Shown piece after piece: positions 13,901 to 21,111 of a stretch of 24,799 bases of DNA. Origin of the DNA: a virus; the IMG/VR virus record IMGVR_UViG_3300025141_000707, positions 1 to 24,799 of that record. The stretch is one strand, 5' to 3'. Under the pieces are notes generated by a model that had not been told where the DNA came from, ran no database searches, and worked only from the letters and a program-made list of their open reading frames with translations. Made by a program: the position numbers and the translations under genes. Each line of letters starts with the position of its first letter. Position 1 is the first letter of the stretch.

Positions 13901-16900
13901 GAGGCTGGCGAAGCGGCATTTTGGGAGATTCCGTACAGGTCTATGTCACGGCGCCCGATAGTTGACCAGGACGGCTGGGAGGTTGCCACCGTTTGGGTGC
14001 GGTTGGATACCCGTGCGGTGGACCCACAGCTCGCTTCTGCTGGTCATTCTCGGCTGATATGGGAAGCCGAGTTGGCGGAGGTTGTGTCACGGGAACTGGC
14101 TGAGGCGTTTGTGCGCGGCGGTGGCGACATTGTTGCTGGTGCTGCTTCTGTTACTGGTGGGCCTCCGCGTTCGTGGGTTGCCGCTGCTGCTCCCGCTGGC
14201 GCTGCCGGTGCCGGTGCTGCCGGTGTCGCCGCTACCGGCGCCCGCGCCGCCGGGGCCAGATCCGAAGGTGTCGAACAACTCGCCGGCCGAATCCGCGAAA
14301 AGTATTTCCCCAACCACGGCGACGGCGACCTCATCGCCTACGAACTCGCCCAAGCAGTCCTTGGCGAAGGCGGCTACGTCGGGGGACGCAACTCGATGGA
14401 AAACGTCATGCGGTTCTTCATGGGCAACATCCACGCCATTCGCCGCGTAGCAGAAGAATCACCCGCCGTCGCAACCCGCTACTCCAGGTTCCTCAAAGAA
14501 GCCCTCAAGATCGAAGAAGCGGTTCCACCCGGAACGGTCGGCCACAACGCCAGAACCTTTCAACAAGCCCTCGATGATGTCCCCCTCGAGATGATCGATG
14601 AGATCAACGAACCCCACGTTACGGACCTGTGGCACAGCATCGATGAAGCGATCCGTCCCACTGTTCGCCGCAACACCATCGACCGTGTCAACACTTCCGC
14701 CTGGTACCGGTCGCATTGGTCGATGGCTCCCGTGAGGCTGGTTCGCGACATGCGACCCCAGCACATTGTGTGGGCTGGCGACGCCAACTCTGGCGAACAG
14801 GTTGTGCGCCTCATGCAGGAAACCGGTCGTCACCCCGACGACATCACCCGGTTCCGTGGCCGGTGGGCCGGGGCTGAACGCCGGGAACGGGTCCACATTT
14901 TTCAGGAGGAGCAGGCGAACATGGTCGATGACCTGCTCGAGCGGCACTTCCCCGACGCAGACGAATCTGTCAGGGCGGCACTTAGGAAGGACTTTACCGA
15001 CTCCAACGCGGCTGCCGACCGGGCACTGTCGACAGCTCAACGCTACGACGCTCAACTCAGCACTGTCGCGGTGCCGCAGGCCGACGGGTCCATTCAGATG
15101 TTCCAGGTTCCGATGACGCCCGGACAGTTGGAACAGTCGTTCACGATGGTCGACATCAAAGCCCTCGACCGGTTCCTTGCACATAGGGCGTCGGTAATCC
15201 CCGACGGGGTGTTCAGCAGTTTGGAAACAGCCGGTGCTTGGATGAATGGGACTATGGGGGTGTGGAAGGCGGGTGCGTTGCTTCGGCCTGCATGGACTGT
15301 TCGTGTTGTTCTCGATGAGCAGTTGCGGATGATCGCGAAGATGGGTGCCTGGACTCGTATGCATGGGATCTTGGCGAATGATCGGCATCGGTATGTCGAA
15401 GCGGTTCTTGCCCGCAAGGTTGTGAAGGATGGTGTCGTTGATCGTGGGTCGGCTGCGTGGCTGAGGTCGCGTCGTGCCGCTGTTGCTGGCGGCGTTGGTG
15501 CCGTCCTTGCCGGCCCTGCCGGTGCAGCCATCGGGGCTGGGGCGTCGTTCGTTCGTAACCGGCGTGCTATCAGACGTTTGACACGCAAACTCGAGGTGAA
15601 GCGGGAGGCTCGCGAGATTGGTGGCCGTGCCGGTCAGGCACGCCTCGCTGAAGACCCGTTGACGGCGCACGGTGAGGCACCGTCGCAGATCGGAGCCTAT
15701 GAATACCAAGGGTCGTTCGGTGACGCTGTCGCCCCGCAGGTCGTTTGGGAGAGGTCGGTTAGCGCAAACCGTCAGGTGTCGTTCGCCCTCGGCCACGAAG
15801 AACGCGCCCTCTACGACGAGCTTCGAACCACCCACGGGTCGTGGGTGGAAGTCAACCCGTTGGAGTTCAGGGCAAACGAGTTCTCTGAAAGGGTTTCCCG
15901 ATATGGGGAAGGGTGGGAGCGGGTTGTCAACGACCAGTACGCCTCGAACCAGGCGGGGCGCATAGCGTTCGATGATTCGCTTGGTGGGCCACAGGAGCGT
16001 GTCGACAGGCTCATCGAATGGGCCGACACGGACAAGGGTCGCCAGTTCGTGGCTGCTACCCCGAAGCGGTTCCCGACTGACGAGTTCGGGGTGTTTGCCC
16101 CTGCCGATGTTGAGGATTGGGCGAAGAAGCTGGTGGAGGCTGCTGACCGGATGGTTCTCGATAGGACTATTCGTGGGCGTTTGGCCGCAGGCGAAAGGGT
16201 CCGGTTTGCTGATGTCCAGGCGATAGCGGGAGATGCCGGTCAGGATTGGCGGTATCTGGTTGGGGAGATCCACGCACAGGACATGGTCGCAGCGAAGGGG
16301 AGGTTGAAGGGGCCGTTGGATCGGTTGCGGGGCTTCGTTGAGAAGGCGTTCGAACGGCTCGGGACGTTGCCAACCGACACGCTTTCACGCAACCCGTACT
16401 TCCGGCATGTCTACGAAACCGGCATGGAACGCCGCCTCAAGTCGCTGGACGCGGCCGACTTGCGTATCCACGGCCAGCAGTACGAGTTGTCAGACGAGGC
16501 GCTGCGCGGCATGGAGGGTTCTGCCCGCCGCGAAGCCCTCCAAGAAACACGCTACTTGCTGTACGACCTTGCAGAATCGTCACAGTTTGCCGACATGTTC
16601 CGCCACATGATGCCGTTCTACAACGCATGGCAGGAGGTGCTTTCCCGTTGGGCCGGTATCGCAATCGAAAACCCGGCGTATGTGGCACGCCTCGGTGCCG
16701 GCCTGCGAGCCGACATCGACATCGACGGGTTCATGGAGACAGTCGAGGTTGACGGCGAACGGTTCTACCAGTTCCGCCTCCCCGAGTTCGCCACCGGTTT
16801 GTTGTCGTCGGGGTACTTCAGTGGCGCCGCCAACGACCTGGGGATTGTCCGGTTCCGGGCTGATTCGCTCAACATGGTGACTCAGGGGTTGCCGGGGTTT

Positions 16901-18181
16901 GGTCCGATGGCGCAGGTTCCGGCGTCGATGCTGGTGACTGAACAGCCAGAGTTGGAGGGGGCGCTTAGATTCGTTCTGCCTTATGGGCCGATCAAGGGCA
17001 CGAACATTGTGGAGCAGGCGTATGAGTCGTTCAAGCCGGCATGGTTGAAGCGGATTACGTCAAGCTTGGAAGAGGACGAGTCCTACGAATCGATGGCAGC
17101 GAAGATAATGATTTCCCGTTTGGCAGACATGCAGAATGGTGAACGTGAACAGATCGACTTTGACGACGCCAACGTCCGCGCCGAGTTCATTGCCGAGGTG
17201 AGAACCGACGCCCAACATTTCATGTACCTTCGGGCTATGGCGTCGGCTGTGTCCCCTGCCGCAGTCGGATTCCATTCGCCGTACCAGCCTTGGATTGACC
17301 GGCATCGCGAGTTGCGATCCGCGAACCCGGTTACTGCCGACGAAGAGTTCCTCAAGGAACTAAGCAGAGAAGGAGTGGGGGGTTTCTTCGTGATGTCGGC
17401 CCGCTTCTCGAAGAACAACGAAGGGTTGCCGGCGACGCTGGAATCGGAGGAACTTCGCAACAAGTACATTGATCTTGTTCGGCGGTACCCGGAGGTCGGC
17501 GGGTTGATTCTCGGTATCGAAGGCGGCGGTGCCGCAAGGTTCTCTTCGTCTGTTTATGAGAAGCAGCTCGCGGAGGACACTTCGCCCGGGTCGGGGAAGA
17601 AGCGCCGTGAACGGCTGTCGCTTGATGAGATTATGGTTAGTGCCAGGGAACGTGAGGGGTGGTCGAAATATGGTGAGGTGTCAGACGTTGTTTACAATGA
17701 GATGCGTCGCCGGGGTTTGCCGAACTTGCGGGTGAAGGAGGCCCGTGACTTGTTGTGGGTCAAGCAGGTAGCGGTTCGCAAAATCGGTGAAGAGTATCCG
17801 TTGTGGTATGCGGCGTTTCGGGATCCAGATTTGACGAAGTGGAGCGACCGGTTGGAAGGGATGCGTGCCATCGTGTCCGATGAGCGTCTTTCGGGTCGTG
17901 ACGATGTGCGTCTTCTCGCTGAGTATCTCGAGATTCGGGATTTGTTCACTGGCGAGTTGTCGCGACGCGGAGTTGCCGGTGGGGCAGTCACCCTGGAAGC
18001 AACGAGTAACATGGATTTGTCGGGTTTGTGGGAACAGGTCATGGACCAGTTGTTGGAGAATCCGACGTTTTCGGATTTGTTGTGGCGATGGTTGGAGTTT
18101 GATCCGTTGAAGTCTGAGACATGGCCTACGAGGCAGCGGACGGCGTTGCAGGCGTCGAGGTTGGCGAGGATGGCAGCATGA
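10928..18181 (+). CDS. Giant multidomain virion/ejection-type protein with an ART-like (polyvalent-protein-like) domain
   Basis: 2417 aa from GTG 10928 (GAGG about 9 bases upstream); one uninterrupted frame. Residues 1-230 look virion-like. Residues about 350-470 resemble an ADP-ribosyltransferase fold: VVYHGA (H360-G361), TSSVSFTD with a following AWDYS, and EVRIPKEQF (E457). A usual second Glu before E457 is absent, so activity is uncertain. Five Ala/Pro/Gly linkers (about residues 232-260, 539-557, 679-694, 875-919, 1082-1115) separate modules. Residues about 1515-1541 form a glycine-zipper-like hydrophobic segment (AVAGGVGAVLAGPAGAAIGA). The C-terminal 1200 residues, with FRHMMPFYNAWQEVLSRW, look like large internal virion proteins. 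Length and position suggest a head-packaged, ejected protein, as proposed for phage polyvalent proteins. Module functions apart from the ART-like one are not recognised. Confidence 0.75.
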   Translation: MPGWLDRLDDLWDAGFELGRTNVNVALDIATAPFTDDEYEGFFGTVAGISMDYASESMQHLIGPEGLGGVAIGALPPAVRRGGNDTLHALEWAYREGVGEPLSTAFTAGSLLEARGRGDDLSGFFDRDLWSEAYGIAQTRSPGQAFTLMFASSENNNILDDEWRIGVEGTRWFSTVSGILDFGARIYLDPTFLGAKAVMAGRAYREGARVAQYFNEGGGFGRFADDVENLVGPGGAAARARPAAPAAAAPGAAPAAGAAKPLIEALDNLSKEYPSYYFTSDDEGRALYAQFLEHPDRYGTPTAPIVSAIDLSDDLAHPIAYFEGASDDAVRNLRTEEGFRPATTKPSGAPEPIFGTVVYHGARNADLGNYIDPETGELVLRAASNFEGRTSSVSFTDSLDTAWDYSTRVPAGGGARMDGLIFEIDEAAPVFDELLLVRESGEELAVNFPVPHDPLSEVRIPKEQFRVISTGTADDAAERSALLVRSREEMARLSDEELAGRYSALLEHEEMLEFRGGGGDPTDWDRNQIYGEIWRRFSRDAPAAPAAAPAAAPAARMADDAARMADEVIDPREVWYYGGNYNPPVRRLTEDGIPTPDGEPWAGSAHENMLEQVRQAAVDGGLDMPPLGSADGVERVYGVLHERGEGYYRIIKDPDGHLNVVSVEAPTAADWTRWHASVEEAPAAGAARAAGGRTTSEMQAIFDDVGMHQTEMTGRTMDELVARTHPGSGAFIEGAVEKKVAAELWLRERPHRVGRTVDDLEDWAIELTPVDELRVQTQELSESLGRLGGEIRSGNLEGAVRAGDDVSEKAANWFRAYDKEFGPAPEGLPSWMQPYDDAIDDWEYLEFLTPLEETITDVLVQQFGDDVLEQIRALPGAGGVAAAAPGAAPAAGAAGAGAAGVAATAARARVAAAAHPPAALTGTPDELLAGLDELTTFGPNAVEDLASGGSGAAEELIKEWGGNPLEGYHTPSTQSFTPTEYLSQEARAAAVEAGEAAFWEIPYRSMSRRPIVDQDGWEVATVWVRLDTRAVDPQLASAGHSRLIWEAELAEVVSRELAEAFVRGGGDIVAGAASVTGGPPRSWVAAAAPAGAAGAGAAGVAATGARAAGARSEGVEQLAGRIREKYFPNHGDGDLIAYELAQAVLGEGGYVGGRNSMENVMRFFMGNIHAIRRVAEESPAVATRYSRFLKEALKIEEAVPPGTVGHNARTFQQALDDVPLEMIDEINEPHVTDLWHSIDEAIRPTVRRNTIDRVNTSAWYRSHWSMAPVRLVRDMRPQHIVWAGDANSGEQVVRLMQETGRHPDDITRFRGRWAGAERRERVHIFQEEQANMVDDLLERHFPDADESVRAALRKDFTDSNAAADRALSTAQRYDAQLSTVAVPQADGSIQMFQVPMTPGQLEQSFTMVDIKALDRFLAHRASVIPDGVFSSLETAGAWMNGTMGVWKAGALLRPAWTVRVVLDEQLRMIAKMGAWTRMHGILANDRHRYVEAVLARKVVKDGVVDRGSAAWLRSRRAAVAGGVGAVLAGPAGAAIGAGASFVRNRRAIRRLTRKLEVKREAREIGGRAGQARLAEDPLTAHGEAPSQIGAYEYQGSFGDAVAPQVVWERSVSANRQVSFALGHEERALYDELRTTHGSWVEVNPLEFRANEFSERVSRYGEGWERVVNDQYASNQAGRIAFDDSLGGPQERVDRLIEWADTDKGRQFVAATPKRFPTDEFGVFAPADVEDWAKKLVEAADRMVLDRTIRGRLAAGERVRFADVQAIAGDAGQDWRYLVGEIHAQDMVAAKGRLKGPLDRLRGFVEKAFERLGTLPTDTLSRNPYFRHVYETGMERRLKSLDAADLRIHGQQYELSDEALRGMEGSARREALQETRYLLYDLAESSQFADMFRHMMPFYNAWQEVLSRWAGIAIENPAYVARLGAGLRADIDIDGFMETVEVDGERFYQFRLPEFATGLLSSGYFSGAANDLGIVRFRADSLNMVTQGLPGFGPMAQVPASMLVTEQPELEGALRFVLPYGPIKGTNIVEQAYESFKPAWLKRITSSLEEDESYESMAAKIMISRLADMQNGEREQIDFDDANVRAEFIAEVRTDAQHFMYLRAMASAVSPAAVGFHSPYQPWIDRHRELRSANPVTADEEFLKELSREGVGGFFVMSARFSKNNEGLPATLESEELRNKYIDLVRRYPEVGGLILGIEGGGAARFSSSVYEKQLAEDTSPGSGKKRRERLSLDEIMVSAREREGWSKYGEVSDVVYNEMRRRGLPNLRVKEARDLLWVKQVAVRKIGEEYPLWYAAFRDPDLTKWSDRLEGMRAIVSDERLSGRDDVRLLAEYLEIRDLFTGELSRRGVAGGAVTLEATSNMDLSGLWEQVMDQLLENPTFSDLLWRWLEFDPLKSETWPTRQRTALQASRLARMAA
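11622..11709 (+). repeat. Ala/Pro-rich linker 1 of the giant protein
   Basis: Low-complexity stretch of Ala, Pro and Gly residues (GCT/GCC/CCC codons) just before the ART-like module. A 26-base segment (11669-11694) is identical to 13574-13599 in linker 4. Confidence 0.8.
12544..12600 (+). repeat. Ala/Pro-rich linker 2 of the giant protein
   Basis: Codes for repeated AAPAAAP units, followed by a short duplicated peptide (ARMADDAARMADE). It separates the ART-like module from the next unrecognised module. A shorter linker of the same kind lies at 12967-13005. Confidence 0.7.
13546..13683 (+). repeat. Ala/Gly-rich linker 4 of the giant protein
   Basis: About 45 residues of Ala, Gly and Val with few others. 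It shares 26 identical bases with linker 1 and the peptide GAAGAGAAGVAAT with linker 5. Such repeats can serve as recombination points for module exchange. Confidence 0.8.
14169..14268 (+). repeat. Ala/Gly-rich linker 5 of the giant protein
   Basis: About 33 residues; near-copy of part of linker 4 (GAAGAGAAGVAAT followed by Ala/Arg residues), with synonymous and a few coding differences. Right after it, codon use changes sharply to C-ending codons. Confidence 0.8.
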
Positions 18182-18927
18182 GTAACGGCACTGGGTCGGA
18201 GGATTGGGACGCATTTCTGGCCGCCCTCGCTGCTGGTGGTGCTGATCTGAGCGGGATGCCCGGGGGCGAGGAGGAGCTTCCAGATCCGTTGGATATGTGG
18301 ACTTACGGATACGGCATCCGCCTCGATGACCCCCTCGTAACCCATGTGGAGACAGTTCGACAACCGCCAGACCCCTCAGACTTCGGTGCCCTCATCCCAG
18401 CGGAGGACATAACGGTCACTGATACGACAGTCCGCGACGTTGTACAGGCTTACGTCGATGCCCCACCAGAGGAACAACTATCGATTCGGGAACGCCTCTT
18501 TGCCGGCGGGCACTACCGCAGCGGAGTCGACGGCCATGAGATCAGCGACCACCCACGGGACACAAGGTCTGCGCTGGTTGACGCGATCATCCACTACGGC
18601 GCGTTGAACATGAATCCGTTGGCTGCGTTGCCTGTGGCAGACAGGGCGCAGTTCGTTGAGGAACCAGCCCCGGGACCGAGGCGAGCCACGGAGGCGCAGA
18701 TTGTGGGGATGGCCGACCAGATGGCGAAGAGTTTGCTGGGCCGGCGGGCCACTGAACCGGAACGCAGGGCTGCCGTCGCGATTGGTCGCCGCTTCGAGGA
18801 CCAGGGGCAGAGTTACGGGGCTCGGGATTTTGAGGCTCCGTACCGGTTTGTGGCGGGTGACGAGGTGAAGGCGCGGGATATGGAGAAGACGTTGAGCGTT
18901 TTTGAGCGGATAGTGAAGGGACGCTGA
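18178..18927 (+). CDS. Hypothetical virion-region protein
   Basis: 249 aa from ATG 18178, in ATGA overlap with the giant gene and with GAGG 8 bases upstream. An in-frame ATG at 18121 would overlap the giant gene by 61 bases and is less likely. The N-terminus is Gly/Asp-rich (DWDAFLAALAAGGADLSGMPG). The middle holds PSDFGALIP, whose DNA is repeated exactly in the 276-aa gene downstream. The C-terminal half is helical (EAQIVGMADQMAKSLLGRRATEPERRAAVAIGRR, about residues 170-205) and ends in a helix (EKTLSVFERIVKGR). No family recognised. Placement among large virion genes suggests a structural or internal protein. Confidence 0.7.
   Translation: MSNGTGSEDWDAFLAALAAGGADLSGMPGGEEELPDPLDMWTYGYGIRLDDPLVTHVETVRQPPDPSDFGALIPAEDITVTDTTVRDVVQAYVDAPPEEQLSIRERLFAGGHYRSGVDGHEISDHPRDTRSALVDAIIHYGALNMNPLAALPVADRAQFVEEPAPGPRRATEAQIVGMADQMAKSLLGRRATEPERRAAVAIGRRFEDQGQSYGARDFEAPYRFVAGDEVKARDMEKTLSVFERIVKGR
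18374..18396 (+). repeat. 23-bp repeat encoding SDFGALI (copy 1)
   Basis: Exact match to 21404-21426, about 3 kb away in a different gene, in the same reading frame in both places. Confidence 0.85.
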
Positions 18928-18928
18928 C

Positions 18929-21109
18929 ATGAAGCGTGGCGACAAGGGGATGTTTGTCGGCATTCTCCAAAAGACGTTGGCTGAGGCCGGGTTTGATCCT
19001 GGTCCGGTAGATGGCATCTATGGGCCGAAGACGGAAGCGGCGGTGAAGAAGTTCCAGCAGTCCCGTCCCGCAGACTTGCTTTTGCCGTTGTCTGGCGAGG
19101 CTGACGGTAAGACATGGACGGCGTTGCAGGCGTACCACAAGACGGTCATGGAGGAAAAGCCGTCCCGGGATACAGGCGAGGGTGACGACAGCCTTTCGAC
19201 CGGTGATGGTACATCCGAGGAAACGATGCCAACGGCGCACCCACCCGGCGTTGGGGACTATGGCGGCAACGAGTCCGCAAAGCAGCATCCGGTTTGGACC
19301 GCTGCCTATACCCAAGCATTGGATATTGGTTTTTCCGAGGATGTTTCGGCAGCATTGGCCGACGAAGCGGTCCACCAAGCGTTGTACGAGCAGCATGTAA
19401 GCGAGGGGTATTCCGAAGAGGTTGCGCTTGATCTTGCGAACGAGGAAGTCCCATCGGCAGTTCCGTGGGACAAGCGTGGGGAATATGCCGAGGTGCCGAC
19501 CGGTGGTGATGGGCCGTCGTCGGAACAGGCTGCGGCTATCGCAGAAGCGATTGAGGAGTACGGCGAAGAGGCAGTCGATTCGTTGTTCAGGATGCTCGGG
19601 GGGAAGGACACGGTTCCGAACCAGGAGGCTGTTAGCGGTCATCCGGCATGGCAGGGTGCCTATGACAGTTCGAGGGCTGCTGGCTTTTCTGAAGAGGTGT
19701 CGGTTGCTATAGCAAACGCTACTGTCCACGGTGCCCTTTTCCAGCAGCATTTGGACGAGGGTTATGCGCCAGATGTTGCACTCCAGCTTGCGAACGAGGA
19801 AGTCCCATCGCAAGCAAAGTCTGAAGGGGCTCTTGCGACTGTCACTACCGACTCCCCGGGCGGCGGCACCCTAGACGGTACGGGCACCACATCCGACGGC
19901 GACACGGGCGACGCCGACGCTGACACCAACGCCAACGCCTTCTTTGGCGACACCACCACACCCGACGGTACGGGCACACCCGACGGCGGCACACCGGTAG
20001 ACGGCCCGTGGGGCACAGTTGAGGCGCTACAAGAAGCCCTCCTCGCCGCCGGATTCGACCCCGGACCCATCGACGGAATCATGGGGCCGCTTACACGGGC
20101 TGCGATGGAAGCGTTCAACGTGTCCATCGGCGGGTCCGGGTGGGGAATCTCAGCCGACGGTTGGGTGACACTCTTGGGGACTCGCCAGGGTGAAGGCGAC
20201 TCGACAGAACCCCCCGACGAGATTGTCACCGACGAAGACATCGCCAACCTCGCCGCCGCCTACGGATACGGCGCACGCTGGCTCAACCACGAAGAACTAG
20301 GCCCAATCCTGCGCCAAGCCGCCGAAGAAGGCTGGTACGACAACGCCACCGGCCTCGCACGCCTCGAAGCAGCCATCAAAGCAACCGACTGGTGGGACGA
20401 CTTCGACGCCAACGAACGCAACCACCAACTCCTGGAAGCATCCGACCCGGCAGAAGCCGAACGCCTCCTCGACCTCCAAGTAGACATGCTGCACCGTGCC
20501 GCAACCCGCCTGGGCCTCACAATCGCAGACGACCGCGTCCGCGAAATGGCCCGCGCCGCCCATGTCGAAAACTGGTCCGACTACCAGATCAACCAAAACA
20601 TGCTCCTCGAAGCCGAATGGGCACCCGGCCAAGCCGGCGGAGCAGTCGAAGACAACTACGCCATCATCGACGCTTTAGCCGGCGACTATTTCGTAGACCA
20701 CCTCATAGACGACACCACCAAAGACGAATGGGCACGCGCCCTGTACCTCGGTGACATCACCGAAATGGGTATCCGCAACGACATCTCAGCGTTGGCGCAA
20801 TCGTCGTTCCCGTCGATGGAGGCACGCATCTCGCAGGGCTACTCAACCCGTCAGATCGTCGCCCCGCTACGCCAGGAAGCAGCACGCCTGCTGGAAATCG
20901 ACGCCACTAGCATCGACTTTATGACCGACCCGAGGTTCCAGCCGATCTGGCAGCAACAGAACGACGACGGCACCACCCGCGTGATGTCCGTCGCAGAAGT
21001 CGGACAGTACGTCCGCGGCCTCGAAGACTGGCAGACGACAACGAATGCAACCAACGACGCCTACCGGTTCGCTGACTACATCGGCAAGAAGTTCGGAAAG
21101 GCAGCCTGA
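18929..21109 (+). CDS. Large virion-associated protein with two peptidoglycan-binding-like domains
   Basis: 726 aa; ATG 18929 follows GAAGGGA. Residues 1-73 match PG_binding_1 (AGFDPGPVDGIYGPKTEAAVKKFQ). A second, degenerate copy lies at about 362-415 (AGFDPGPIDGIMGPLTRAAMEAF). Between them are two 58-residue repeats (about 120-177 and 237-295) and a Gly/Thr/Asp-rich linker (306-361). Residues 430-726 are helical, with a W-W-x-x-F ... DP-A-E-A-E-R-L ... AATRLGLTIADDRVREMA pattern seen in large actinophage virion proteins. No catalytic wall-degrading domain is visible. The likely role is in an internal or tail-associated complex that contacts the cell wall during DNA entry. Codon use changes midway (near 19860). 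Confidence 0.72.
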   Translation: MKRGDKGMFVGILQKTLAEAGFDPGPVDGIYGPKTEAAVKKFQQSRPADLLLPLSGEADGKTWTALQAYHKTVMEEKPSRDTGEGDDSLSTGDGTSEETMPTAHPPGVGDYGGNESAKQHPVWTAAYTQALDIGFSEDVSAALADEAVHQALYEQHVSEGYSEEVALDLANEEVPSAVPWDKRGEYAEVPTGGDGPSSEQAAAIAEAIEEYGEEAVDSLFRMLGGKDTVPNQEAVSGHPAWQGAYDSSRAAGFSEEVSVAIANATVHGALFQQHLDEGYAPDVALQLANEEVPSQAKSEGALATVTTDSPGGGTLDGTGTTSDGDTGDADADTNANAFFGDTTTPDGTGTPDGGTPVDGPWGTVEALQEALLAAGFDPGPIDGIMGPLTRAAMEAFNVSIGGSGWGISADGWVTLLGTRQGEGDSTEPPDEIVTDEDIANLAAAYGYGARWLNHEELGPILRQAAEEGWYDNATGLARLEAAIKATDWWDDFDANERNHQLLEASDPAEAERLLDLQVDMLHRAATRLGLTIADDRVREMARAAHVENWSDYQINQNMLLEAEWAPGQAGGAVEDNYAIIDALAGDYFVDHLIDDTTKDEWARALYLGDITEMGIRNDISALAQSSFPSMEARISQGYSTRQIVAPLRQEAARLLEIDATSIDFMTDPRFQPIWQQQNDDGTTRVMSVAEVGQYVRGLEDWQTTTNATNDAYRFADYIGKKFGKAA
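19284..19460 (+). repeat. Tandem protein repeat A
   Basis: Encodes HP-x-W-x-x-AY...GFSE-x-VS...VH-x-ALYEQH-x-x-EGY...LANEEVPS. Paired with repeat B at 19638-19812; 24 bases are identical between them (19433-19456 and 19787-19810). This indicates internal duplication. Confidence 0.85.
19638..19812 (+). repeat. Tandem protein repeat B
   Basis: Second copy of the 58-residue unit, separated from repeat A by about 59 residues of acidic sequence. Both keep the W, GFSEEV, EGY and LANEEVPS positions. Unit not recognised as a known domain. Confidence 0.85.
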
Positions 21110-21111
21110 CC

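Noticed and set aside
14459-16273. 604-aa open frame on the minus strand within the giant gene
   Set aside because: Shadow of the + strand frame in a GC-rich gene: Arg/Pro/His-rich product, no ribosome site, fully antisense to a coherent protein.
19874-19990. Short repeats in the Gly/Thr/Asp linker of the 726-aa gene
   Set aside because: Repeated GACGGTACGGGCAC units reflect a low-complexity linker; no separate function is suggested.
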